This document shows, piece after piece, positions 1 through 15,200 of a stretch of DNA of 64,000 bases. The position numbers and the translations under genes were made by a program. The notes below the pieces were generated by a model, which was given only the letters and a program-made list of their open reading frames with translations, had not been told where the DNA came from and made no database searches. The stretch is from the NCBI GenBank assembly GCA_902729315.2, contig LR746272.1, positions 2,762,035 to 2,826,034 of the forward strand, in the 5' to 3' direction. The stretch's first letter is position 1. Every line of letters begins with the position of its first letter. This DNA comes from Spirodela intermedia (lineage: Eukaryota > Streptophyta > Magnoliopsida > Alismatales > Araceae).

Positions 1-215
1 CCACATTTTCCATAAAATCTTCTTTTATCACATAATGGGATCATATAAAACGACTGCATGATGAATTGCATTAAGGTGAATACATTTGAATATATTTCTA
101 GAGAGATTGAGCTCAAATTAATTGAAAAACTTAAACCAAGCATAAACCAGGCTTGGATTATCTATTCAATTGAATTAAGGATATGATGGATACGTATGTT
201 TCATAAAAAACTTGC

Positions 216-3200
216 CTTCAAAGCGGCATCATTAAGCTGCAGCTTCTCCAATGCGTCACGCAACTCAGGAAACCTATCTCACATGTCAAGTAATCAACAT
301 CCGATTTTGAAAAAAAATTAAAGTTGTAGATCAGAAAAAAATATTGAAACTGAGGTAGGAACATACTGGTCGGCATCAACAGGAAAGAGACCACAAAACA
401 CCATTGGCGTGGCTTCCTCGTATCCTGGCAGGGAGTGTTCTGCCTTCCTACTGAAGTGAGTAATTGTATCACCAACCCTAGCATCTGCCACTGTCCTTAT
501 TGAAGCAGAAAGGTAACCCACCTGTAAAATGAAGCACGAATAAACGGATGTATCTATGAAAATATAGAATTCATGAAAGTTTATCAAAAGAGTTATCATA
601 AACATATCAAACAAGTCTCAATATAAATCCTAAGTGTTCAACGCTTGACTGAGAAGAAAAACATGCTGGTCAAATAGGAGAATGCAGCACATAAATAAAT
701 AACAAAGTAAAATCTGTGGTCATAAGATGAGCTAACGTCCTGCATCAGAACAAGCAAAAGGAAGGTAATATTACCTGAAAGATGACTGTTGACCAGGACA
801 TTACAGCTATGAAAAGTCGCAATACATCGCCCCATTAAGTTAAAACGGAAACTCACCCTGTCATATCTGAGAATTAAGTCCATCTCTCCTTTAGGGTGTA
901 ACAACTTTTTGTATGATTTACTGTGAGACAGTTTTCACGGAAATTCACCCCCTCATATTAGAAACTAAGTCCATCTCTCTTTTAGGGAGCAACAACTTTT
1001 TGATATGATCTATTGTGAGACATTGTTTTCATATCAATCACTTTTTGTTCTAATTATGTTTAAAGGGCTTCATAAAAACTACGAGGTAAAAGACAAATAG
1101 TTGTTTAAAGATAATTTTCGATAAAACATGCTGTTGGAAATTATTTTAATCCTGGAATGAGTTTTCATTGACGACAACCACATCTTCACAGTGGCCTCCT
1201 AGTCTAATCCTAGTCCTTCACAGTCGGCAACCGATCCTAGTCCTCACACCATCCTATACTAGATATGATTAGTAAATTCCTGAAATTACAAAAAATCCGT
1301 TATCACCTGATTGCAAGCACAAAATGCGGCCCATATTTTCTCCTTATTATCCAGACCTCTCCCACCCAGGAAATTATGGCAACTCCCAACATCCCATTAA
1401 ACTTGAGGAAATGAAATATAAAAGCCAAATCAGGACCTTACTTTTCGCCCAGGTATTGTGCATGATAGCACTACAGGGTTTAAACAGAGTATTTACAGGA
1501 AAATTATGCCATCCACAAACAAGACACTCCTGCATGGTTTATGTGGTGGAGATGGCCTCTGTCATTTCTCACTGCTTTTTGTTAGTTCAAAATAAACTCT
1601 TCTAATAATTTTGTGAGATCACTTCTCAAAAAGTCATGTTGGATTGTAGAGTACACATTCAATGTCGAGATGAATGTAGAGAGGGATTTACTTATTTTTA
1701 AAGGAAGAAAAAATGCTACATTCTTTCAACAAGAATCACATTTTCTCTTGAAAACAGATACCACTAACAGGGATGAATGAGTCTATGAAAAATGCATATT
1801 AAATGAAATAAAGTGGAAAAAAATAACAGGCTTCATTCATATACATCCGATATAAATCAAAGAGGAAAATAAAGCAACATTAAGGGAAATTTTGTATACC
1901 TCACCAGCATACAATTCATCAACCTGCAACTGACTTGGTGATAAGACACCAATTTCGTCAGCGAAATAATCCTGGATAATACAAAGGAATCAACCACCAG
2001 ATCGTATCTCTCCTCTTACATGGATACCACATTCCATACAATACCAAAAAATTCAAGTCGTTATTAACCACTATAAACATCCAACATGATGTTTGGGAGC
2101 ACAACATAATCCCAACTAAGAAGGATCATATTGGGAGAGTGTAAAGATATAAATAGAATTTTGAAATAAATAACTGGCGTTTTAATAATTTGGATCAATT
2201 CATAGCTCTGAAGATATTGGGAGCCACCGTAAACTGCAAGGAGAACATCTAGGATTAAATTTCCCAATGAATGATTGACACTTTTGTAGTGGGGTCCCTT
2301 CCAAGGAAACTACACACTTGCAAACAATGCTTGTCGTTTTGTTGCTAAATACCATGTCAACTCAAAAACCCTCAAAAGCTAAGTTGTCTTGCAAAGACTG
2401 AGTAAGCAGTTATTCATGCAAGAAAAGTCACTTATGGGACTACAGATCAAACAAAAGATTTTATAGCTTAGTAAAGGAAGATAAATGTGGCTAAGATGTT
2501 CCAAATGTTTGCATACTATATACTGCAGAATGTTTTTCCATAATATGGATAATTATTTAACGTTTTTTCATCTCCAAACAGATTGAAAGAAGATAATTCA
2601 CAAACATAGTGAAAAGAGTACAAGATCTCGCATCTGATACGACAATACAATCGAGGAAAAAAAAATCGTTCCCTTTCTATGAAGTTTTATATCTTCTAGC
2701 TCCCTATTTTTAGAAGAATACAAAAAGAGAATCAAGTTAACACGCCAAAACTTTTCGGTAGTCGTTAAAATAAGATGCCAAGACACTTCTTGAATGGCTC
2801 ATAATTTAGTTAACAATATTTTCTTCGATGCATGGCCACAAAAGCAAGGCTTTCATCCTACATTTCACAACTTTTAAGGCTCTCTGAGGCATTTCCAGAG
2901 CACTTTAATGCGAGATTCAAAAAGATGCCTTGTAGTATTGTGATCCACGAAAAAAGTAACACAGTAAAACAGTTTACAAGTCTAGAATGTTCTAATTATA
3001 ACCCAATAAATTTACCTTTCCACTAGCCATAAAATATATTCTGTCACCCTTTTTTATGCTTCCATCAATTACTCGGAAGTAGACAATGACACCCCTGTAT
3101 GGATCATAATAGCTGCATGAAAGAACACGGCAGAAATGAGATGATAGATGAAAAATGGACAGACAAGAAAAAAAATGCAAAATCTTGAAAATAATTGACA

Positions 3201-6200
3201 GAAAGGATGGTAGCGAGTCAATGAGAAAAAGGGTTCATATGTCAGTAAAAAATAATTGGGTGTTTCTCTTTTCTGTGACTAGGAGCAGCAGATTCAGCTT
3301 AAAAACATTATACAAGCAAACTTGCGATCAAGAAAATAATTTCCTTTCTATCGTTTAATCAAATAATCCAATTCCATGGCTCTAGTTAATGAAAAAAATT
3401 CAAGACAAGAATGGAGATGTAGAAGATTGAAGAACTATGTATTCCACTTCAATCCTATCATTTTTGTAGCACATTTCCATCATTCAAAAATATTATTGTT
3501 ACTTTGCATGCCAAGTAGTAAAAATGGTGCAGTTTTCCAGGATATTCTACCAGGGGATGGAGATCGCTGCTTACACGTTCACATTTAATGGTGACGGAGG
3601 GGTTTTTGAGACTCGACATAAAATTCCACATATCTGTAGAAACTCGACAAGCATCAAGAGACAAATTTCGACACGAATATAACTCATTAAGTTTAGATGA
3701 CTCGTGCATGGAAGAGAACCTGAATGGCCTACTTTTTTATCCAGAGGTTCTAAAACTAGGAATTTACCAGACCCGTGACAAATAAAACTAGGAATTTATC
3801 GCGTCCACCTAGGGTTTTTTTTTCGCCCGTAACAAATAAAAGTAGCGAAAATATGAGAAGTTCTTATCTTTCATGATATTAATACCAAATAAATCTTATA
3901 ATTTTTAAAAACTTAAAATAATTATCAAAGGGAGACCATCAGGGGGAAAACGCTCAGAGGTCTTTTAGAGTACCCAGTAGGAATGTCATAGATTTTGCAC
4001 ATTTCAGAAGAACTTTTTAAGTGAAACCCCGTGTAGTCCAATAAATGCACCTCAGGAGGAGCAACATTTGAGCATTCAATGAACCTCAGGCATTAAGATG
4101 TGAAACTCATACGTGTGTATGATGCGAATTCCAGTTATAAAGTGTGCAACGATAAACTGTCAACCCAGCATGTTAGACAAATGAATGATATGGCGGGAAC
4201 CCTTGTCATGGGCATGGAGGGGAAATGGGAACCCTTTTTTGGTTATTTTCCAGTTTGGGTCCATTCATGTAATCTATTAAGTTTTCAATTACCCCTGATC
4301 CAAATAGTGGTTTTTATTATTTCTTTCCCCTTTCTTTTCCATCATTTCGTTAAATAAATAGTTGAACGACCTAGAATCTCATAGGTACCAAAATTTGGTA
4401 GCACAGACGAAATACCATATGCATTGTAATTGACAGAAATTAAGTAAATCAGATTGAAAAAATAAACTCAATATTATTAATAGGCACCTGTCAAATATGA
4501 GGGCCCTTAGGGGCCTATCAGCATTTTCCTGAGGAGGCGGAACACGCCTGACAATGGCATTAAGGATTTCCATGATACCTATTCCTTCCTAGACAGAAAC
4601 AAATCATGAAATTTATGCCTTTAATATGGGATGTTTCTTAAGGCATCTCTTACAGCAGAAATAAGAGGGAAAAAACTCTGCCAAACCTTAGCTGAACAAA
4701 GAATTGCGTCACTACAGTCCAATCCGATGATCTGGTAAACATAAACTGTTAGTCAAGAAGTATCCACATACCAAAATGCAGTTTTCAGGGAGCACTGTCA
4801 TTTGTAATGATTGTACACCGAAAATAAAAAGAGAAAGCTCGGTAAAAATGAGAGTTTATGGTTGCCCATCAAAAATTAAATATTTTGAAGGTTGTTTAAG
4901 AATCCAAGGCTTTCTTAAATAATGCTAGTTTAATGTCAGTTAACCATTATTTCCAGTTCTAGCTCATGATTTTCTAGTTTATATCTACACTAGCAGAAAA
5001 TAATGGAAAAATAGATGCACGTGCGGTAACCCACATAGGTTGTAAGCGACTTTTTTTTCTCTTATCTCTGTATGTTACATTAATATAAGTATCTAGGAAC
5101 TATAACAGATTGGAAAATGTGCTCTTGATATAAACACTTTAGATCGTAGATGGAATATATATTTTTCTGGGTTATGGTCTTTAATGAAGAAAATTAAATT
5201 AAATCTTAACAATGCAATGATTGTGTACAGAGCCCCTGGATTGACATCCCAACGGACCAAGAAAACTAAACAAAGATTATAGTTCACTTTAACCGGTTTC
5301 GAGTTCCACGTTTCAAGACTGCCTAGGAAATTTGTTTCAGACTGAATTGCCTTCTTGAAACCTTTTATGCAAACGTAGCATACACATATTTTTTCATGTA
5401 ATCAATCTATAAAATAAGAACCTGAATACAGTTAAAATCTGGCCAACTAGGAACATACAACCAGCAGTTTATGACAGGAGAAGTTGAACCCTTATTTACC
5501 TTTAGTGCATTTAACTGGTCAGAGCAGATTAGCGAGATTTTTGAAGACATGATTATTCCCCGAGAATAGGTCAGTAAATTTAACGAAAAAAATTCAGAAT
5601 CCAAGAACCATGGACATTGTCAAACCTCTTCAATCTCTCGAGCAACACGATTAGGTTCAGCACCAGGGAGGTCAATTTTGTTTATTACCTATAAAGAAAA
5701 ACTATTCAGTGATAAAAAGTCAAAAATAACGGAACATTCAGGCAAGTGATAATTAAATAACAGAGAGAAAAGTATCACCCAGCTACCCATATTTTACATG
5801 AATCTCCGGGCATGATTAACTTGAGAACTCCAATGGTATAGGGCATCATTTAGCCCACAAAGCACCAGCCCAAGGAGGATTGTCCTTAAGAGCCATATCT
5901 AGTTAAACACAATTTTTTGCCACATTATATACTATCAAAGATCTCGTACTCCTCTTTCATTATCGTCATGAGAGGACCTCCCAATGTTGTGATGCAGATC
6001 ACAGCTAGTTCATAGTGTGCAACAAACAATGATAATCCATAGGATTCAATAGGGAAGAAGAATAATTTGGTTCCAAAAATTGAATTTAGTTACACTTGGC
6101 AAAGGAGTAAGTATTATAAGATAAGTTGTGGATGCAAATTAATTCTGATGTAACTTCGAGGAATTTAACATATAAGGGAGAAGTCTGGGTCTATTAGACA

Positions 6201-9200
6201 TCGATAGAAACTTTTATAGGAAGAAATCGAACAACAACTGCATTGGATTGTAAATAATGGAACCTGCAAACCATAGAACTACAAAAGAGAATGACGAACA
6301 ACAATTTAATTCTGTATGAAGCTTGGCAAAGAAGTCGCTGAGGAAGTTCAAAGAAGCTAAAACGAAGCTAAGCCACTGTAGAAATGAGAAATTCTATTAA
6401 TGAAAGACGCTAACAAAGATGAGACGTTTAGTGGAAGACGGGAAAAGAATTTTCGCACGTTTAAGTTGATGTTGACTTTTCCAATTCAAGTGAGTATCGG
6501 GGTAATGGATCATCTTTAACATTGTTACAGTCTCCAAAAGAAAGAAGTCAGAAGCATCAGCGAAAAACAAATAAATGAAAGGTAGATTGGAGAGTAAACT
6601 GAACTATCTAAATGTTGTGGGCATATAGGTAGATAAAGCCTATTTTATCAAAATTGAAGTAAAAAGATCTTTGATAAGTCAAGAGATAGTGCATAGAATA
6701 CTAAAAAAAGAACCCTCAGAGTTGCTCGAATGATTAGTGAGATGTATCATCGATGGAACTATTCTACAAACGATTCTGAATCCATAAATTGGTTTTATTT
6801 ATTTAGAGACCAGGTCATAGAAGCTCTAAAGATACCGTGCGGTCAATGTCAGACAAGGAAGCGATTTTTACAGAGGAAAAATTATTGCACGCGAGATACA
6901 ATGCGTATTCAGAATAAAAAGGTGCCATATTAATTTTTTTTGGATGAAATATGCTAATAGATAAAACTATGTATGAGAGAATAAGTGAAAAACATTGACC
7001 GCTATCTTAGGTTACAAGAGTATAAAAATAATGACAAATATATGAGATACGCTTTTCAGGAAAGTGGAAAAAATAATATCCTAAATGGTTCGATGATAAA
7101 GACTTACGTAAATATAGGACTTTAAACATCTCAGTTTGGTAAATACGAAAGACGAAGTTTCACTGATGAAGGGAGTGAGCAAGAGGAAGAGGGATAAGCA
7201 ACAGGAGGAAACTAGGTGGTCGCTCTAGATGTTATATTTTTTGAAAAAATAGATAAAAAGATTCCAAGATAAACTGAATTCCTGTTTAGCCTTCTGTCTC
7301 CTCCAGTAGCTCATCTATGTTTACTTCATCAAAATACACCTTCCGCAAGCTTTATCATTTCTATCTCCAAATACATCTCTATCACCACCCTTTCCCATTT
7401 CAGGATATTTAACAGTACCCCACCATCATGCTGAAGTGTGCATAGCATTATCAGTTAGTGTCTACTCCTTTCTATATCCATAATATTTATCTCAATCATC
7501 ATCCGTCGGAAAATAGAAACAAGGAAGAGAATAACTTAACTGTTACAGAATTACATAGAAGAAGTTTGTTTAGCCCTTACAGGTATAACTTCAAGGTTGT
7601 TCTCCAAAGCCAGATAAACATTTGCAAGTGTTTGAGCTTCCACCCCCTGCATCATCAAAATCACAAGGAGACCTCATGAGTAGAACTGTCATCTAAGCTG
7701 TATAATCTACAGATCTAATTCTCCGTATGACAGCAAGGTGCGGACAGTTTGTGCTCGGTTCAAAGATGATATCTAAGTGTCCATGCTAATGGAATCTGCA
7801 AAAAGAATAAGGCATAATCGTAAATCCACATGAAGACAAGAGAAAAATCCCACACCTGAGAAGCATCAACAACTAGAAGAGCACCCTCACATGCAGCAAG
7901 AGAACGAGAAACCTGAATAAGACACGGAATGTGGATTATGATTACATCAAAGGGTACAGATTTACGCATTATCATGAGAACATCAAGATAAAATATAAAT
8001 CATATAGTACCAAAAGAACACATATCAGGGCATAATCAAACCAGATAACTAAGACCATGATGAAATTTATTACAGACAAGCAACAAACTATTCCACCAAT
8101 TGACAATTCACAAAACCTACAATAACTGAAACATGCCACTTTCCCGGCTAAACTCCAAACCCACATTAATAGTACAAGGAGATTAGTTGTAACTATTTTA
8201 GAGTTCATAAACCATTCAATTTGGTTGATGCTTCTGCCTCATGAAAGCCAAAAGAAACTTTTAATTTATTTGGCTCAAACATTTCATGATATCTGCCATT
8301 GACCTTACGAAACAGATCTAGCACCAAAGAATTATAGGCTGCCAAAGGTTGAACTGCGTGTGATACCCATTCAATTTTATCCTCTAGTTTTCTGCCTGAT
8401 ACAGAAATGACTTCTCAGAGACAACTATGATGAAAGGTCATCAGTTTCAGAAGGCTTACTGCATTACACCACTTTTGCTTTAGGAATCTTGGCCTCTGAA
8501 AAGGTCAGTGCCGGACTAAGCTCAGTCAGATCCTTCAGATTCTTGCAATCTGTCAACATTCATTAGACCTCGTCCTTCTTGTGTTTTGTGTTTTTACTTT
8601 TATTTCTGTTATGTCCTTATGAGATCCAGTGTGGATCCATTGGGTCCTGTCGGTCTTTTTACACTCATGTAATCAACTTCAGTGGATAAGATGACATCAA
8701 AAAGCTCAGCTTAATACTCTACCAACGCTTGACTAAACAGGGAACATGTATTCGCCTGTAACTTGCTTGTAAAGATAATAATGTTCAATCTTATTATAAC
8801 AGCTCACTCTGCCCCCTGGGCACATGCTCAGACGTCTTCCGTGATCCAGGTTCCTTGTTTACGGTTTGTTACAGGCAATGTCGAATCCCAAAATACGTTA
8901 ATCTCGACCACATAGCAAGTGCATAGTTTATTGAGGTCTAGTTCAAAACTAAGAGCATAAGAACCATCCAAGAGCTTCACTGATATCAGCTAAAATGCAA
9001 TTGTAAATAATGCTCTAAGAGCCAGTCCATACATTATGACCTGATAAAAATAATGAAGCAGCACTATCTCAACAATGGTGGCCCTTATGGTGGTTTCTTA
9101 AAATATGGAAAAGGCAGTATGAAGAAACAATGGTGGCCCTTATGTGTGCACTGTCAACATTCACTAGATTTCATCTTATTTTGTTTTTTAGTGTATTAAT

Positions 9201-12200
9201 TTCCTTTATTTTTATTATGTCCCTATGAGATCCAATATAGATTCATTGGGTCTTGTTGGAACTGTTAACATTTGTACTTAAGTACAACACGACTAGGAAT
9301 GAAATTGTCTTTTTCCTGCACATATTTTCAGTTGCTCTTGGCGGCTGTGTGGGAACCCTAATGCCAGAGTCAAAGATTTGACATAGTATAAGAGCAGGTT
9401 AGTTCCTATTTCTTCTCTCAAGATTGAGAGATCAGTGAAAGGAAATTTCACGACTTCAACAGTGACCTAGAATCTCTTGTGATTGTTATAATTCATATTC
9501 TTGCGATAGTTGGCATATGTTCCCTTTTTTTGAAGCAATTCGTATTTCTTAAAGAAACATCACATGGCTTCTAGTAGAGAATCCTCAAATACTTCGGCCA
9601 GTGTGCTAGTTTCAGCTAGCAAGAGGGAGCAATGTTATCAAGTTCTTCCTGGTATACTAGAAAAAATGAGATTCGATGGTAAGAATCTATATTAATAGGG
9701 ACAATTCATTGAAATGATTCTCCTAGGCTGAGAGCTACAGGATCATCTTACATAACCTCCTGTAGAAGCCTCTGACCCACGACACCGAAGTTAGAAATCA
9801 GAGGAAGCTATCATTCATACATGGTTACTGAGCACCATGAAAATAGAAACATATGAATGCTTCTCTATAAGAACAGTCAAATATTTATGGGACTGTATAC
9901 ATCGGAGTTGCTCAAAAAGGTATAATGATTAGAAAATCTACAGCCTTGTGAGGAAGGCAATGGACCTCGTCCAAGGGGAGAGGTCTGTCCTACAGTACGC
10001 ATGTAAATTACAAGCCACCTAGAGAGAGATTGACTACTATAGACCAACAAAAAAAATCAGAATCTGAACAACAAATGTACATACAGAAGGACATTATATA
10101 AATTCCTTATGAATTTGTATGAAAATCTCCGACGTCAGATCTTACATTGAGAGTGAGTTCCAAATTTAAATAAGGCAATTCAAATTATAACAGAAGAAGA
10201 AAGTCGTATTAGCCACTAACACTGCATTTGTATCTAAGTACAAAAATGGTTCGAATATTATTACAATGGAGCAGAACAGTGGGGAACAGCAAGGCAGTAA
10301 TCAAGTTTATCAATAATATTCTCAGAAAATTGATGTACGGGAATCATTATTCTAAAGAGAATCATTCTCAGAAGAAAGGCCATATTAAAGAGAATTACTA
10401 GAAGTTACATGGAAAACCACATCGTCCAAGACAAATATATGTAGCAGTAAATTCAAACTCAGAAGGGAATGTACAAACACTGAGTGAGACGAATCAACTA
10501 GTAATTGCAAACATTGGTGATGAATTGTAATAATTCGTGGGGGGGTGGAGAAATTAAAAGTAACGCTCAGCTCCACTCATCTAGCCAAAACAGGTGCGAA
10601 TTTATTTTCTTTTGAGTTATATACTCACAATCACTCTCACAGTGAGATGTGGATCCTTGACACAGGAGCAACTAATCATATGACTCTTGATCAATCAAAA
10701 TTTATTACATATACAGCATGTCCTTTCTCGCAGAAAGTTTTTACTACAGGAGGTGGATCCTTAAATGTTCTTGGAATAGTCGACCTCCAAATACATAATT
10801 TGGGTATTCTAAAAGGGGCTCTGCATGTACCTGAGCTTAAAGCTCAATTACTATCCCTATTGAAATTAGTTCGGGATACTTGCTACAGAATTGTGTTGGA
10901 CTGTAATGGATGTTTTATTTATAATAAGGTTTTGGATCGAAAGATTGGACCTGTTGAGAGAGATGGATTACTCTACCCTGAAGAACAGAAAACACCATTG
11001 ATGTCCAGATAACTGATGCTGAATCATACACTGTTGATTGGGACATCCCTCATTTGAATTGTTATGCTATATGTTTCCTTTATATTTCAAAGGATTTAAT
11101 TATAGTACAATTGTTTGTGATGCATGTCAACTTGCTAAGCATAAGAGATCCTCTTTTCACATGTCATCTTCTCGCAGTTAAGTTCTATTTGATTACATTA
11201 ATAGTGATGTGTGGGATCCATGTCCAATCTCAACTATGAATGATGCACGCTGGTTTCTTATTTTGGTTGATGACTGTACTCGTACTACATGGATATACAT
11301 TTTGAAATAAAAATCAGATGTTTCAACATGATTCAGAATTATTTTTTTATGGTCAAAAGTCAATTTGGACCCTTCCACTCTGACAATGCTAAGGATTATT
11401 TCAATCATACATTGTCAACCTTTTTTAGTGCAAATGGAGTCATTCATGAGTCTTCATGTGTTCACACACCATAACAAAATGGTGTGGCAGAAAAGAAGAC
11501 TAGACATATACTGACTACTACTTGGGTATTACTGTTTCATCAAGAGGTGCCTAAATACTTATGGGGAGAAGCAGCATTAACTGCTGTTCATCTAATAAAT
11601 CGACTTCCATCAGAGGTTTTAAAAGCTCAGAGTCCAATTGATGTTCTCTCTTCTAAATATCCAAATGTGAGACTGAAAAGTGGTTTAATTCCACGAGTGT
11701 TTGGATGTACATCATATGTACATATCTCACATCCAACAAGCAAATTAGATCCCAAGGCAATAAAGTTTGTCTTTATCAGCTATTCTATGACCCAAAAAGG
11801 ACACAATGTTATGATCCAGTATCGAGGAAATTATTCGTTTCAGCTGATGTTACCTTTGATGAAGGACAGAGTTTTTTCAAGAAATCTTCTATGAGAAGCT
11901 CGGAATTATCATATCAAGGGATACACCCTTTGAACCAAATTTAGTTCTTCTAATGGTGCCAAGTGAAGGAGTTAGTTTTGATGAGAATAAAACTCATATT
12001 GATGTATTAAACAGCATACAACTAGTCAATAAGGAGATACAAGTATATTGTAGGAGGATTAAGAATGATTTGGAAAAAATCAGAGATAATAATTTTCCAA
12101 TCTCAGACCTTCCTACATCTAATGATATCCCTATTTCAGAATCAATGGATCATCATCAAGGGGTAGACCCACATAATTCTATGAGAGATGCTCAAGACGA

Positions 12201-15200
12201 CCCTATTGCATTACGAGAAGGAGCAAGGAAGTGTAGGATATATCCAAAGTATCTGATGACAAATTATTTCAACTATACTCATTTCTTACAGTCGTATAGA
12301 ACTTTTTTGACTAATCTTAAATCTAATTGTATTCCTCACATAGTGAAGCTATAGCTGATAAGAGATGGAGAGAAGCTATGCCACTTGAGATGGAAGCATT
12401 ATACAAGAATGAAACATGAGAGTTAGTTAATCTTCCTCCAGGAAAGAAAAGTGTGGGTTGTAAGTGGATGTACACGGTGAAGCATAGAGTAGATGGATCA
12501 ATTGAACGCTATAAAATAAGATTAGTTGCTAAAGGTTTCACCCAATCATATGGAGTCGATTATTCAAAAATGTTTGCTCCACTAGCAAAGCTAAATACAG
12601 TAAAAAAATTTATCTCACTTGCAGCTCACTTTCATTGGCCTTTACATATATATGATGTAAATAATGCATTTTTACATGGTGACTTAGAAGAAGTGATTTA
12701 TATGGAGCCTCCACTCGGATTTAGAGAGTCATACACACACCACAAACAATATGTCGGTTAAAAAAGACATTATATGGACTTCAACAGTCCCCTAGAGCAT
12801 GGTATGTTAAATTCACTCAAGCCATGAAGGAATAGAATATCTACAAAGCAATGGAGACCATACAATGTTTATCAAGCACTCAAAGACGGGGAGTTACTGT
12901 ACTCCTTGTATACACAGATGATATTATAATTACAGGCAATGATTCAGAAGAAATCAAAGCACTTAGCACAAATTTATCTCAAAGATTTGACGTCAAAAGT
13001 TTGGGTAAGTTAAAGTATTTTCTGGGCATTGAAGTGGTTCATTCACGTCAAAGGATTTAATATCACAACAAAAGTATATTTTTGATTTACTTCAAGAGAA
13101 AAGCAAAGTGAATTTTAAGCCAGTCGACACTCCTCTAGAAGCTAATGTGAAACTCGGACTAGGTAAAGACAGTCCTTCAATGGACAGAGGATGGTATCTG
13201 CATTTAATTGAAAAGTTGGTATATTTAAATTCGCTGTGGGACTATTGAGTCAATTTATGCATGATCCTAACGACATTCATATTCAAGCCACATATAGCTT
13301 GGGTCTTTTATACAAATCTGGAGGTGATAAACTAGTTAAAGTTTATACAAATGCTGACTATGCGGGCTCTATCACGGATCAAAGATCTACCACAAGCTAC
13401 TGTTCCTTTATTGGAGGAAAGTTAATTACATGAATTAAAAGCCTATTGGAAGAGTTAAAAGTTGATTTTTCAACAACAATTGAACTATATTGTGACAACA
13501 AATCAGCCATTGACATTGCACATAATCATGTGCAACATGATCAGACAAAACACATTGAGGTTGATTGACATTTTATTAAAGAAACAATTGGGGAGAAAAT
13601 CATCTCTATATCTCATGTGAGATCAACATAACAAGTAGCAGATATCTTCACAAAAGGATTAACATGGATGTCATTGCAGAGAATTACATGCAAGTTGGGC
13701 ACGGATGACCCCATATACCAACTTAAGGGGGAGTGTCAACATTCACTAGATGTCGTCCTATTCTATTTTTGAGTGTCTTACTTTCCTTTATTTCTATTAT
13801 GTCCCTATGAGATTCGATACGGATTCATTGGGTCTTGTTGGAACCGTTAACGTCTGTACTTAAGTATAGCATGACTAGAAATGAAATTGTCTTTTTCCTG
13901 CGCATATTTCTGTTGCTCTTGGCGGCGGTGTTGGAACCCTAACGCTGGAGTCAAAGATTTGACATGCACCATGTCGAACCCAACTTTCGAATGATAACAC
14001 CAAAAGTTATGTTTGCAAGTATAGAGAAAACACATAGGGTGTCATCATCAAAAGTATTATAAAATCATTACATAAAATGAAGAAGAAGAAATCAGTTACC
14101 AAGGTTAAATGACGGAAGCAAAATTACTTGCCTCATACGAGAAGTCAACATGACCTGGAGTATCAATCAGATTCAGGCAATATGGCTCATTATCTACAAC
14201 AAAACGCATTCGAGCAGCCTGGAAAAGTTCCAAAATTGTAACTTGAGATGCTACCAGATGACAAACCCTTTAATTATAAAGAAACTAGAAACAATATTAA
14301 GGCAAACAATGCATTTATAAAAACAAAACACAAAGGTTTTGTCACATATTTGCTACAATAAATGCACATAGATGACTTTTGGGCATGAAATCTGCCCCAC
14401 CTCTGAGATCATTTTCACCTCATAAAGTGATCCATACCAGGATCAAGGCAGTGAGTTAGCAGATGTTGAAACTTCCACTCTTGACAGTGAGTAAAGCAGA
14501 TTGTGTGACAAATATACTGATTTTTGCCTAGATTTGGGGATTTTTGCATTACTAACAATCAATTTTTTGATGCATCCATGTCATATTTGTAGTAATGATT
14601 ATATCAAAGAAGAATAGTCAAATCAAATGTGAGAATCAGAAAACACAACGTCAAATAAAGAGGTTAGAAGACTCTACATAACACAGATAAAGATCCACTT
14701 AAACCAAATCAACTACAAGGATAAAGCATCATCGACAGCAAATAAACGAAGGGTCTTACAAGGAAAAAAGAAAAATGAAAAATGTTAATTAAGCTTTGGC
14801 AGCAGCCTCTTCATAATGAACTCATTCTACAAGTCGTCACATCTCAAAAGTTGTCTCTCTAGAGTACAGAATACTCACCACTCGCTTGTAGAATAAGTCT
14901 GCATGTGCTCAAAAATGAAAAGAAACCATGTTATCAACTACAGAAAGATTAGCATCCTTCCTGACATATTAACACAATATGGTTCCACAATCCAAAATAT
15001 TGATCATTTGAAGGCATTCCTTAAAACCTTAGCTTGTGAAAAACATGACATAATTGTACCCTAAAAAATAATTACACATTCGGTGAAACAACAAATACTA
15101 AAACCATAATCGTATTATGTGTTCAGCAGATTGAGAAAATCACCTAAAGGGTTTGTATCTGTCATCTTTACAAGTCACGGAAAAACATTAAATCTGCAGT

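Larger units (their letters stand above)
9152..13964 (+). mobile_element. Ty1/copia LTR retrotransposon, complete but dead, inside LepA intron 3
   Basis: Two LTRs of 232 and 231 bp begin TGTCAACA and end TTTGACA. They are flanked by a perfect 5-bp target duplication TGCAC (9147-9151 and 13965-13969). A degenerate tRNA-Met primer site (TAGTATAAGAGC) follows the 5' LTR and a polypurine tract (aaggggga) precedes the 3' LTR. The internal order gag, protease, integrase, RT, RNase H identifies Ty1/copia. The LTRs differ at roughly one site in eight by eye, so the insertion is old. It is antisense to the host gene. Confidence 0.95.
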
